A stretch of DNA of 64,000 nucleotides from Plectrocnemia conspersa (taxonomy: Eukaryota; Arthropoda; Insecta; Trichoptera; Polycentropodidae). Where the stretch lies: the NCBI GenBank assembly GCA_009617715.1, contig VTFK01000091.1, forward strand, positions 310,001 to 374,000, given 5' to 3'. The notes below the pieces were generated by a model. That model searched no databases, was not told the DNA's origin, and saw nothing but the letters and a program-made list of their open reading frames with translations. Numbering within the stretch: position 1 is the first letter of the stretch; each line of letters begins with the position of its first letter. Made by a program: the position numbers and the translations under genes. Shown piece after piece: positions 23,260 to 34,339 of this stretch.

Positions 23260-23900
23260 AAAAAAATATTTGTAGTGTTATCTTGGTTTGTCAATTTATT
23301 ATAAATGTCACTAACATGCTGCTCAGTTTAATGGTTTTCTAATAGTCAGTGACTATACTTCAATCGGCATGTCTCTAACTGCTAATTGTAAAGCATCATC
23401 ATATACAAACTTCCGATTCAAACGAGTATTAATTGTTAAATTAGTTGTGTAAATGACGGTTAAGGCCAAGATCAAAGGTTCATGGCCAATAAACAAATGA
23501 CGCGTATTTGCGTCATCGGCTTCTAACGTTATTTTATATATAATAAGTCGTCGGAACTTGAAGTATTAAAATACAAACTTATTTAATAAATTTGTGCAAT
23601 AGTTTTACAGAATAAACACATTCTATTCAGTCAGTATTTATAAAGAAGAGCCAGGATTTATATTATATGATCTGTATTTTAACATTAATGTCACTTTTAT
23701 GTTGCCAATTGCTCAATATAATATTTTATGGTCATTATCAAGGTGTTCTAGGGACAACAATCAAGCAAATTATTAATTAGTATTTAAATAAAATATTCAT
23801 TAATTAAAACAAAATAGTCAGAATTTAATATAAAATGATTGGCATTATATATGATGATCGATAAATACTATAAATTATTAGTTTTTGAATTTTATGCTGC
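23260..23900. other. AT-rich DNA, nothing identified
   Basis: No recognisable element. Confidence 0.45.
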
Positions 23901-23904
23901 TGTT

Positions 23905-23998
23905 AACTGTGATATGTGTAAAAATGCGACGTTTTGCAACTCTTACAACAGTTGCAAAACGTCTATTTTGCTGTTCAAACCTAGCCTAACCTAACCCA
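23905..23998 (+). repeat. CCTAA-ended repeat, copy 1
   Basis: Ends in CTGTTCAAACCTAGCCTAAC CTAACC, like 27650-27835 and the reverse complement of 34141-34335. It holds a perfect 14-bp hairpin (23928-23963; GACGTTTTGCAACT with loop CTTACAAC). Confidence 0.6.
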
Positions 23999-24130
23999 TT
24001 ATTAGTTTTAAAACTAATTGTTGATTTTGAACTTTTTTTATTTTTTTAACCAAATTAATAATAAATACTGAGCTTTCACCTGCAAAATTATTTGAAATTG
24101 TTTTGCATAAATACATTTTAATCGTTGCAG

Positions 24131-25510
24131 GTGTATGCTTCTCGACCAACAACATGGTTTCCGTAAATCTCGATCCACTGTCACTAATCTAATGGTTTTG
24201 TCTAACTATGTTTAAAAATCATTGGACTCTGGTGTACAAGTGGACGTCGTATACACAGATTTTGAAAAAGCATTTGATAAAGTTAACCATGCTTTACTTG
24301 TAAAAAAGTTATCTAATTTCGGGTTTTCTGAAGATCTCATAAATCTATTCTCAAATTACTTGACCAATAGATATCAATTCGTCAAGTATAATAACTCCTT
24401 TTCAGAACGATATAAGACCCCTACTGGAGTACCTCAAGGATCCAATTTGGGTCCATTGTTGTTTTTATTGTTCATTAATGACATAGAAACAGCAATAGAG
24501 CATTCAGATTTTTTATTATATGCAGATGACTTGAAAATTTACAAGAAAATGCATTAGATTTCTGATTCCTTCGACCTACAGGAGGATCTCAACTCTATAT
24601 AGAAATGGGCTTGCTATAACCAATTGCTTTTCAGTGTAAAGAAATGTCACACAATTTCATTTTCAAGGTCATTAACGCCGGCAAAATATTCATACCATCT
24701 AGGATGATATTTTCTGGAGAGGTTTTCTTCAACTAAGGATTCAGGAGTGACTTTCGAAGAACGTTGGAAATTTAGCCAGCACATTGCAGAGACTCATAGC
24801 AAATCCTTAAAAATGCTCGGTTTTATCTTGAGAAATGCGCGTTACTTCAGGAATACTTTAGTATTGCGCACTCTTTATGATACTCTAGTCCGCAGCATAC
24901 TAGAAACTAGCTCCATCATTTGGATCCCAGGCGTAATGAATCAATGTAATGAATTGAAGCTGGAAAAAAGTACAACGTAAATTTCTTCGATATTTATACT
25001 TTGAAGGAATACGGGTATTATCCGTTCTTGTTTCCCAGTGCTTTTATTTTGGGAGCCCTGGGATACGTTTCTTTGAATCGACTCGCAGAAGTGTTTATGT
25101 AATTAAACACTTCTGGAAATTGCTCAAGGGCATCGTAGACAATCCTTCAGTGCTCGAGCTGCTTCAAATGTGGGCTCCTGAAGGTGGTTATAGTTCTCGG
25201 TCGCGTCCACTATTCTTACCTGTTAAGTCTAGAATTAGAGCACTTGCCAACTCTTCTCTGGCCATGGCTATTTATCTGCTCAATTCTGTCCATAGTAATA
25301 TTGACATTTTCTCTTGCACATATGGAGTTTTGGTTCAGTTCGTATGGGACAATGCACACCTGTTGAGGTGATTTGTGTCTGTTGTTTTGTCTTGTTTATA
25401 TTTGTATGTATTATGATGTATTAGTACTTTTGACTATCGTGACGCATTGGGTTTGCCTGTCAGGTCACGATGGTTATAATTTTAATAAATAAATAAATAA
25501 ATAATATAAA
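24131..25510 (+). mobile_element. 5'-truncated non-LTR retrotransposon (Jockey-like)
   Basis: The broken ORF2 opens at 24138 with LLDQQHGFRKSRSTVTNLM. After a stop, the frame at 24222-24557 gives VDVVYTDFEKAFDKVNHALL (motif A), PTGVPQGSNLGPLLFLLFIN (motif B region) and LLYADDLKIY (motif C; YADD at 24519-24530). Downstream frames (24747-24980 and 25120-25371) give the usual C-terminal region, FSQHIAE..SKSLKMLGFI. The element ends in a (TAAA)n-type tail at about 25480-25510. The endonuclease and ORF1 are absent. Stops at about 24211 and 24555 and later frameshifts make it dead, yet the RT core is well preserved, so it is among the younger relics here. Confidence 0.9.
24222..24557 (+). pseudogene. 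reverse transcriptase core fragment
   Basis: This 111-residue frame holds RT motifs A (YTDFEKAFD), B (GVPQGS) and C (YADD) in order, with all three catalytic aspartates present. It lies within the truncated non-LTR element, preceded and followed by in-frame stops. It is a remnant, not a host gene. Confidence 0.9.
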
Positions 25511-25515
25511 ATATA

Positions 25516-25520
<5 letters not shown>

Positions 25521-25552
<32 letters not shown>
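25521..25552. repeat. (TA)16 microsatellite
   Basis: Thirty-two bases of pure TA directly after the retrotransposon tail. Confidence 0.95.
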
Positions 25553-25553
<1 letters not shown>

Positions 25554-25574
25554 TGATTAAACATAATATTTATA

Positions 25575-25760
25575 TTATTTTTGCCGACGGGATGTGACGG
25601 GTGGCAATTAGACACACATTGATTCGCTGCAGTAGTATTTTTATTGACAATTTATAGTTACATGTTATTAATATACAGAGAACACGCGGCGCGAGGCTCG
25701 CACCGGTTTGCGAGCCCGTCAGCGTCAACAAGAAAAGAGTATGTCCGTTACTGTGTTTTT
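25575..25760. promoter_or_regulatory. GC-richer block with hairpin
   Basis: Carries an 8-bp perfect hairpin, GGCTCGCA/TGCGAGCC, at 25695-25716 in GC-rich surroundings. No frame. Enhancer-like block or transposon relic. Confidence 0.2.
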
Positions 25761-26560
25761 CTGACTTTAAATATAAAAATACTAGTCCTCACATCGTAGT
25801 ACAAAATATGCTTCGTCCTAGTCTCCCGATTTTAATTAATAAGCGTCGTGAAATGAAGATTTTCGTTAGACTATTTTATTGTACCTAGTTAAAACTGTTT
25901 TTTTTTATTATTAGAGTTTAAGTCAGAGAGAAATATTTAATAAATATTTGTATTTTTAATTAGTCAAGGTTTACGCTTTTATGATTTTGCAACATAAACA
26001 CATATATGTATTACCTTTTTGGTAGTTCTAGTTTTTCATTATTAATTTAGCATTACGTGAATTTTATAGAACAGAATCGTATTTCTTTGATTGTACGACC
26101 AGTTAATAAGAAAAGTAGCTTGTATTAGTCGTATTAAGTTTGAGAATAAGAGTTTAAAGTTCTCACTAGGTAGTTAAATAAGTACAATAGGGTAATAGAG
26201 TAAGTTTGTTTTATGCCACATAAAATTTAATTTCTATCATATCTTAAAGATCAGCATTTATTATTGTTAAGGTTATTAATTTTAACTTAAAAATTAAAAC
26301 ATTTTTTTTTAAATTCCTCAAAAGTTTATTGTCTTTAAAGTTTTAGTATAAGTCAATTAAAAATCCACAGCATTGTATTATATTTTCTATGAAGATGTGT
26401 AATTGCTGGCACATTGAGAATAAATCTGAATTGCTCAGAATTTTCTCAATCGTTATATGGTAGTTTATGGGTGCGATTTAAACGATCAGTAGATTTCCGC
26501 ATGAAGGCTTTCAAATTATCAATAGGAATAGAAATCTAACCGAAACCTGATATATTCGAG
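25760..26560. other. AT-rich DNA, nothing identified
   Basis: No assignable feature. Confidence 0.45.
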
Positions 26561-26905
26561 GGTAGAATCTTTGGCAAGTTGAAGGCGCAAATATGCCCCG
26601 CGATATAAATAAACGGTGACGGTTTAGAGCCGCAATAAATTTTGCTAGCTATCTTTCAACCTGACCGCGCGCTCTCGCCTCTGCATAAATCAAATAAGCT
26701 GACATATTGCCTAGAGAAGGCTGGGTTGGGTTGTTGCTACTGCTATTGCCCCAGGGTTTCCGCTTATTTTCGAAAATATTTATCGCGGGTCACAGGCGGC
26801 CATATGCCCCACAATGCATAATTGTGCTTTGGCGCCTGTTGATCCGAAACGGTGGCAAAAATACGATCGTTTCCCCTCCAAACAGCTTTAATAACGAAAT
26901 GTAAT
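26560..26905. promoter_or_regulatory. GC-richer island, candidate enhancer
   Basis: Balanced-composition block with several Hox-type words (GCAATAAATTTT, GCATAAATCAAAT, ATGCATAATTG). Frames on both strands (26707-26904 plus, 26764-27009 minus) have no protein signature. Confidence 0.35.
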
Positions 26906-26909
26906 AAAT

Positions 26910-27640
26910 ATATATTGTTTTGGGTTATTAGATATTGTTCATAAACATTGTATACTAACCGAAACATTGCGGGTTCAAATATATATGTATACATGAAAAA
27001 GACTATCATGCTATATATTTTATTAACGAATCAAATCGATCACTTTAATTAATGCATTAAGGTAGAGATTATTTTTATTATCACATGCCTTTGAATTGGT
27101 TAAATAAATCCATTAAAAAATGTCTGTGTCGCTTTGACGCGAGCTCCACTGGTAGCAAGCTCATGTCGAAACTAATATATTTATGAGCATTTTATATTTG
27201 TTTATCGTTATTGTAGCGATTGCTTTGAATATTGTCTGTTATGCAGATGACAAATAAACATGCTTTTTAAACAATATATTTTTACGATTTTTCTTAATAA
27301 ATTCATGTGATTATACTTATATTCCAACATGTAAATATAATAACATATCTTCAAAATTTAAATAATAAGAAAAATATTGACTAAAAAACATCGTATATAG
27401 ATAAAAAATGCAATAGCTTTCATGGCGCCTTTTGTCGCATACCTTGTCTAAAAAACGTTACAAGGATTAATTAGGCTGAATGTTTTATTTCAATCGAGAT
27501 TAGTCCTTTAGTTGTACGCTCGGTTTTTGTGATACATTGTTCATATTGAAGGATTAAAAAAAAAACACATATTTTGTAATCGAAATTTTGTTGTATTATA
27601 TTAATTATGAATAATAATATCAATTATTTGGCCGCCTCTG
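26910..27640. other. AT-rich DNA, nothing identified
   Basis: No assignable feature. Confidence 0.45.
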
Positions 27641-27649
27641 TATTTTTCA

Positions 27650-27835
27650 GTGAATTTATATTTTCACTAGTGAAGTCCAAATATATGTTCATCAGTAGAT
27701 ATATATTTGTACTAGCAAAAATATAATTTTACTGATTAGCGCTAGTGAAATTATATGTTGCACTAAAATGTCTATGAAACACAGTTGTGAAACTTCCGTT
27801 TCTGCTCAAACCCAAACCTAACCTAACCTAAGTAC
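27650..27835 (+). repeat. CCTAA-ended repeat, copy 2
   Basis: Repeats TTCACTAGTGAA/ACTAGC-type words and ends in CTCAAACCCAAACCTAACCT AACCTAA. Co-linear with the reverse complement of 34141-34335 (AATGTCTATGAAAC, then CAGTTG.GAAAC). Confidence 0.7.
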
Positions 27836-27845
27836 AAAATATTTA

Positions 27846-28607
27846 TTGCAGGGTGAAATAAGCGTAAGAATAAGTACAGAAAAACGTTGTATCGTGTCGC
27901 TTAAAGTATATATAAACCAAATTTTGACCAATAGAAGAGCACAAAAAACAATTATCACTTCTCAGAAGTCAAAAATTCACGTCAAAAGCAATAAAATCGT
28001 GGCGGTGTCGTCGCAGTGGGAACGCTCGGTAACGAGCGTTCCCGCTGCGACGGCGCAGTCACGATTTTATTGCTTTTGACGTGGATTTTTGACTTCTGAG
28101 AAGTGATAATTGTATTTTGTGCTCTATTGGTCAAAATTTGTTTTACCGTCACCAACGCAGTGGGAACTCTCGTTACCAAGCGTTCACATTGAGACGGCAC
28201 CACCACGATTTTATTGCTTTTGACTTCTGAGAAGTTATACATTTTTTTTGCGCTCTCCTATTTGTCAAAATTCGGTTTAGATGTGCTTTGTATGAATATC
28301 GCTTATTGTGGCGTTCCCGCTGCGACGGCGCAGTCACGATTTTATTGCTTTTGACGTGGATTTTTGACTTCTGAGAAGTGATAATTGTATTTTGTGCTCT
28401 CCTATTGGTCAAAATTTGTTTTACCGTCACCGACGCAGTGGGAACTCTCGTTACCAAGCGTTCACACTGAGACGGCGCCGCCACGATTTTATTACTTGTG
28501 ACTTCTGAGATGTTATACATTTTTTTGCGCTCTCCTATTTGTCAAAATTCGGTTTAGATGTGCTTTGTATGAATATCGCTTATTGTGGCAATGTCAAAAG
28601 CAATAAT
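27846..28607. repeat. foldback element with an internal ~276-bp tandem duplication
   Basis: A long palindrome is centred near 28028 (AACGCTCGGTAACGAGCGTT). Its arms carry GACTTCTGAGAAG, CAAAAGCAATAAAATCGTG and TATTGGTCAAAATTTG-like words. The right part, from GTTCCCGCTGCGACGGCGCA to ATCGCTTATTGTGG, is repeated in tandem (28038 and 28313, period about 275-278) with strong conservation. The left end AATAAGCG and the right end CGCTTATT are also inverted. Three apparent reading frames in this block (27846-28520, both strands) only reflect the repeat arms. Confidence 0.85.
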
Positions 28608-28837
28608 AAAAAAAATTGAGGTTGTTACTAAACTTAGTTTATTAGTAGCTCATTTATTAGCTAATGAAATATAGCTATTGACCCATGGTAATATTATTAT
28701 TGCAGTCTTATTTCAATCTATTAGGCGTTTGGTGAAAACGAGTTGCTAGAAGTGTTGAGCACATTGTGAGTGACATCAATAGACAATTTAATAGTAAGGC
28801 AAATAACTACAAAATATTTTTTTATGAGTCATATAGT

Positions 28838-28905
28838 GGTTTTTTGCGCTCTCCTATTTGTCAAAATTCGGTTTAAATGTGTCTCATTCGATTCTCACTT
28901 ATTGT
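28838..28905 (-). repeat. solo arm of the foldback family
   Basis: TTTTTGCGCTCTCCTATTTG and CAAAATTCGGTTTAAATGTG match the outer right arm at 28240-28290 and 33880-33915. Confidence 0.65.
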
Positions 28906-28909
28906 ATCT

Positions 28910-29925
28910 ATGTCTATATGTTATTTTTATGAAACTCTATAAATATATTTTTGATATATTATTTATAGGTGTATTGTAGAAATTTTTATTTAGAAGTGAA
29001 AGTTGTGCGTTACACGTAAAATTTTCAAAAAGCTATTTCTTTGTTGTATTTTGAATCAAATTTGCGATTTTTACTAAGGGTTGTGATATTTTAAAATAGT
29101 CTTTTTTGTCATGACAACATAAAAACGTTGCGTTATGTCAAAAGGGTAGAACATTAAAAAAGTATTTATGATCCTTGAATTTAATATAAAATGTATATAA
29201 ATGCTATATTTTATTATAGTAAAAAACATTTATGCACCTGTAGGCCTAAATAGCAAATAAATTTGCACGCAAAATCTGTTTAATCGTATTACAATAAAAA
29301 CAGGTCAGCCCTGGATCTCTTTACCGAGCAGGTATCAAGTAAATTCTCCCCGAATCACACATTTTATAGTTGTTCACTGTTGATAAAATGATACAATAAT
29401 TAGTCAAAAAATATTATATTATAAAATAGTTTGATAAATTACGATAAAATTTTATTATTTGATGCAATATTTTAAAAAAACATTTTATATTATTTAAATT
29501 ATTTTTAATGTCTGATAGAGTGTTTTAGTAACTTTTAGCTTTGAGAAGCAGGTGAAATTGATATAGTTGCTTTCTGGTCCACCTAGCTAAACATATTTCC
29601 GATCTAACCCTTTACAAGAAAAAAAAAACAAATTGCCGTCTCCTGAAATAAATAGTAAAGGTTACATTTATTATAATCTAATCAATAATTTTAATGTCAA
29701 AATAAAAACTTATTTACTAGATTAATTTTAGAAGTCAATTAGTTGATAGTCAGAATTATTCAAAGCATCTTCCTTTGGGGAACAATGAATCTACGACTTT
29801 GTTGTTTTTTTTCGAGTCGCATTATGTAAAACTTTTCAATGAGCCGACGTGGTTCCACATGATGATAAAGGCATATTTTTTAGCATAAGATTTTCCTCCT
29901 CTTCAGTATAAAAATGGCCGCGATT
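28910..29925. other. AT-rich DNA, nothing identified
   Basis: No gene or repeat terminus recognised. Confidence 0.45.
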
Positions 29926-29929
29926 TTTA

Positions 29930-30205
29930 AAGGCTTTCAAATTCAGTCCGGGCTTACGTTCAACAGTCGTTCGAGACGATAAATTTCCAGCCGGGGCAAA
30001 CTATGGAAATCGCATGTTTTATTCAATGAGTTATACCTATTTGCGAGTAACTTTTCGCGACTGCAACTCTTTGCCGGATTTGGACGTATTTTATGGTCTG
30101 TTCTTCTGCGGTCTGTAATGTGGCCCGCGGATAAATTTATGGCAGATTTTTATGTGCAAACTACGCGAAAAAAAGTTTGAACGAATCATCGAAAATCAAT
30201 GAGAA
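29930..30205. promoter_or_regulatory. GC-richer island with clustered TTTATGG-type sites
   Basis: GTTTTAT (30016), TTTTATGG (30089-30096), TTTATGG (30136-30142) and TTTTTATG (30147-30154) cluster within 140 bp. Such sites fit Caudal/Abd-B-class homeodomains. No reading frame competes. Candidate posterior-Hox or Caudal responsive enhancer; binding is inference. Confidence 0.4.
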
Positions 30206-30490
30206 GTTTTACATGAAACGGAGTCAGAAGTTAAGCTTTGGATATATGGGAATATGTTAGAATTTAATACAATTAATTTATATAACATACTAACTTTATC
30301 TGAATTCAGAAATCCGGAAAACCGCAACTAAGCAAACTAAAGTTGCACGGTTGCAACAGATGTTATATGTTTATGGATCAATGAGTATGAGATAATTAAT
30401 TCACACGCAATATAGACAAGTTAACTTGAAGTTTTAAATTAATTAAATAATTATTAAATTTAATAATATTATTAAATAATTATGATCGCG

Positions 30491-30520
30491 GGTTTCGTCG
30501 GCGTCATTCCATGGTCACCG
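30491..30520 (+). repeat. 29-nt dispersed motif, copy 2
   Basis: GGCGTCATTCCATGGTCACC with leader TTTCGTC matches 10733-10761. Confidence 0.45.
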
Positions 30521-30559
30521 AACCTTTCGAAGGTAGTGAAAAAAATCGATTTTAAAATC

Positions 30560-30628
30560 CAGTTCGATGTGGGCTATATTGACTTTCAAAATGCATTTGA
30601 CAAAGTTTGTCATAAACTTCTGTTTTGA
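30560..30628 (+). pseudogene. short RT motif-A fossil
   Basis: Twenty-two codons read QFDVGYIDFQNAFDKVCHKL LF before a stop. This matches RT motif A of non-LTR elements (YTDF.KAFDKV.H..L). The rest of the element is not recognisable. Confidence 0.8.
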
Positions 30629-30639
30629 ACGGTCTAGTT

Positions 30640-32790
30640 TTTTTTTCGAGCTACTTAAACTTTACTAGACAAAAAGTTATTTATTAATTTAAGGTGAAAT
30701 AAAATACTAATTTTCTTACCATCATGTCATTTAAAATGGCTTAAAAAAATAGAAAATATTTTGGTCATGACATAGATAAATTTGGACTGTAATGATAAAA
30801 CCATTTTAAGCGTGACATAAATGCATTTGGACTTATAAAGGTTAAGTCACTGCAATTCGTATGTGAGCTATAGCAATCGTCGCTCTGATTTATTTCGCTA
30901 ATTTTGGAGTACCACGGGGATCTTTTTGCTCTTAAATAACAATATTTAATAACTACATGAAAAAACTATGTTTGATTGTGCTGATTTTTTTATATGTGCA
31001 TTAAAACTGTTTTATTATGTATTTATTTTTTATTCTTTAACTGTATAATGGTCATCATGTCGCTGTCAAGTAATGATAATCAGATTTCTAATAAAAAAAT
31101 AAAATTAAAATGATCTGTTGACGTATGTCTCCAAAATTTAAATTAAATAAGTAAAGTTATACTTCGTTATATTATATAATAAGAAACATCTAATGAAACG
31201 TAATGAAACAAGTCTCAGGCGAATCTCAAATATAAATTCCAATCAGAGTTGGATGAGACGGGTCGACTTTGGAATTTAATATCAACCGGAAATGTAAGAT
31301 TCTGACATTCGTAAAATTTCACCAGTGCTGTATTCGCATATAAAATATGTTTTCATTTTTTATTTCCCTCAGTTAGTTGCCTAAGCGTTTTATTTCACTA
31401 CAACGAAATTACACTCGTCGTAAAATTTCCTTTAATATATCACATTACGAGACGTCTTCATAAACGAATCTCGTAAAATGGATACCAGTATTAAAACGAC
31501 GACAAAAAGTCCGGAAAATATAATAATACTAAAAAAAAAACACACATAAAAACGACCAACTCTCGTATATTTATATTGCGTTGTAATTTTTAATACGCCC
31601 TTTCGTCGTATGGAAATAAGGGGTGTAATGTAGAGGGAAGAAAGTCGTAGTGTATATGTATAATATATGTAAAAAGTTAAATGTTGGAAAATTGTATATA
31701 ATTATCTTTCTGACTTTTCTGATGCGTTTTAACTTCGTACAGAAGGATACTTTAGTTTTCCCTCAATTCAGAGTGCTTCTTTGTGATTTTATTTGATCAA
31801 ACCAGAGCAGCAGAGATCTTCCTCTGTCTCTTGATTTTTTAGGGCTTACAAAAAACCGTCCAATAATTTTTTTTTACAAATATATTGAAAACCTGTTAAT
31901 TGGTTCTAAATTTTTATTTTAAATAATAAATATGTATATATTTCTTTAAAATTGCGACAAAAAAAATAATTTCATTGCTTATAAAAACAGTATTCATGGT
32001 AAAATAACCAAAAATAGATGATGAAATGCCAGAAAAAAAGTATGTATTATATTTAAGAATATATGTACATATGTATGTGCATATTTTAATTATTATTTTT
32101 TATTTTTTATTGTATAGTAGATGTAGAAAATAAATTATAAATTGTAAAATTAAAGTAAAATTTAGCATATTTTAATTTTTTGACTTGGAACACACAACAC
32201 ATTCTGAATTATGAGATAAAATATACTGCTTTTGGAAAAAAATCATTTTGCTTAGGTTTATATGCATAGCTATAAACCTATTTGTCTTTCCTTTCGTTGA
32301 TTTTGATCTGTATTTTGCTACACGCACAAGTTTTGATAAAATAATAATTTAGAATCAAGCGGTTTTAAGTGCATTTTAATATTTATTAAATTAAATAATA
32401 TTTTATTATATATATTTTAATATATAATACTCGTTGTGTATATATATTAATTTTATTACATAAAATAATAAACGAAAGAAAAGCTATAAAGAAGTAATAA
32501 AACGATCTTGGTTAAATTTAGTTGTAATCGAAACTTATAAGTGTTACTTAATACTTCTTTATACTTTGCTCGAACTTAAACACTAGGGATTAGCTCTAAA
32601 AGGATTTTCCCCTCAGACTTATAAAAACAATTAAATATTATTTACTGTACTCTTTTACTACATATATTTGTGTAAGCCTTGTATATTGATTTTTTTATAT
32701 CTTGTAAAATACATTCACTAATAAGACCTTATACATTTTTTCGAAAAAAAATTTGATCCTCCTTTCGGTGTTAAATTATTCTTATAAAAA
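30640..32790. other. AT-rich DNA, nothing identified
   Basis: A slightly GC-richer patch at 31230-31300 is the only texture. No gene seen. Confidence 0.45.
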
Positions 32791-32794
32791 TTTA

Positions 32795-33000
32795 AACCTG
32801 TTTGCTGCGAGGGTAAGGGAATATTAAGATTTTATCCCGGAATATCCTTCTAAAAAAGGGAAGAGGAAAAGTGGTCCCTGATGTTTGCTCGCCAAACAGT
32901 CTTCGAGTCATCTGCTAATGGAATATTTCTCGCCGTTGTTGTTTACCATCTCGCAAGTATACATCTTCCAGGAATGTGATATAATCTTCCATCTGTTGGA
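32795..33000. promoter_or_regulatory. weak GC-richer block
   Basis: Balanced-composition sequence without a frame. It could be a small regulatory element. Confidence 0.2.
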
Positions 33001-33288
33001 TTAAGTGCGAATATACACATATACGTATACAGAGTTGCTCATAAAATGTGTACTTGTATTACGGAATGGGGATAGATTAAGCACTAAAACATACAACGAT
33101 GGTTCAATTATAAAATACATACAGAGAGAATACGATTTTAAAAAAAAAATTAATCTTGACTTGATAAACGAGCGATGTCTTTCAATGCGAGTAAAATGCA
33201 AAAACATATATTTTGGACAAAAATTTTTCAGTTACAGTCTTGTTAGTTGTTGGCAAACACTTTCTGAAGAAATTTGAGTTAATTAAGA

Positions 33289-33441
33289 TCAAGATTTTTT
33301 CTCACTGCACCACTCCATTACTTCAGTACATTTTGAGCCTAAAAAAGATTTACACCAAGTCACTATTTCGGTGATGCTTTCAGAGTGATCAAAGGAACAA
33401 ATCTTACCCTTAGAGACTTTTATAAAAAAACATTTCCACAT
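33289..33441 (-). pseudogene. 50-residue Cys/Ser-rich frame, origin unknown
   Basis: Starts at an ATG just after an in-frame TAG and reads through to TGA with protein-like composition (KGKICSFDHSESITEIVTWC, then KCTEVMEWCSEK). I do not recognise it. A transposase fragment is more likely than a host gene. Confidence 0.2.
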
Positions 33442-33662
33442 GGTTAACCCTTTCTATGCTATAAATAATTATAAAAATTAGGCACCATTGCGACATAATT
33501 TTTATGCCAAATATTTTTATTAAGCATCAAAATTTATTAAAAATATCCAGTCATAATATTTATATAATAATAAGTCGTGTTTTCTATGCTCCTCAGTGTT
33601 GCCATATATTGAATTTTCACTTCAGGTCAAAAGCAAAGACTTTTAATAACAATAGTGAGAAT

Positions 33663-33929
33663 CGAATAAAGCACATTAAAACCGAATTTTGCCCAATAGA
33701 AGAGCGCAAAAAACAATTATCCCTTCTCAGAAGTCAAAAATCCACGTCAAAAGCAATAAAATCGTGCCGTCACCGTCGCAGCGGGAACGCTCGTTACCGA
33801 GCGTTCCCGCTGCGACGGCGCCGACACGATTTTATTGATTTTGCCGTGAATTTTTGCCTTCTGAGAAGGGATAATTGTTTTTTGCGCTCTCCTATTGACC
33901 AAAATTCAGTTTGAATATACTTTATCCAA
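33663..33929. repeat. near-perfect foldback (palindromic) element
   Basis: Symmetrical about 33795.5, with arms of about 130 bp. The centre reads AACGCTCGTTACCGAGCGTT. Both arms carry GCGCAAAAAACAATTATCCC, TTCTCAGAAG and CAATAAAATCGTG. It is the cleanest copy of the family at 27846-28607. No transposase or clear target duplication. The 136-residue frame 33504-33914 is the translated palindrome. Confidence 0.9.
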
Positions 33930-34140
33930 TGATCTTATAATGAAAGTCCGTAGTGATATCGTAAAGAATAGCTATAAAACAGTGTAATATCGAAATGCAG
34001 ACAAACTATGGAGCAATATGCGTGATATCTGTCTGTACTTATTCTTCTGCTTATTTTCCCATGAAAGATGAGTCGGTTTTGTTTGTATTTTTAAATTTGA
34101 CTCAATGAAGGTTCTAAAAATTTAATTAGTTTTAGAATTT

Positions 34141-34335
34141 TTATTAGGTTAGGTTTGGGTTTGAACAGCAAATTGATGTTTCGCAACTGTCAAATTGGGT
34201 TTCATAGACATTTTAGAACAGTATATTAGCGCCTATCATTTAAATTACATTTTCGCTAGTATAAATATGTATCTACTGGTGAAAATGTATTTGGAATTTA
34301 CTAGTGAAAGTATAACTTTACCAAAAAATACACAT
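34141..34335 (-). repeat. CCTAA-ended repeat, copy 3 (inverted)
   Basis: TTAGGTTAGGTTTGGGTTTG begins the block; TTTCATAGACATTTTAGAAC and ACTAGTGAAA words follow. It is the reverse complement of copy 2 in the same order. As in the 27-28 kb locus, it lies beside a foldback element. Confidence 0.7.
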
Positions 34336-34339
34336 TCAT

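Noticed and set aside
27808..27832. Interstitial telomere sequence
   Set aside because: Only three CCTAA units, and the same short run ends other copies of an interspersed repeat, so a telomere fusion is not indicated.
27846..28520. Three open frames on both strands with shared ITSQKSK.HVKSNKIV text
   Set aside because: They repeat the same peptide on opposite strands because the DNA is an inverted and tandem repeat.
33504..33914. 136-residue plus-strand open frame
   Set aside because: Its second half is the translated arms of the 33.66-33.93 kb palindrome.
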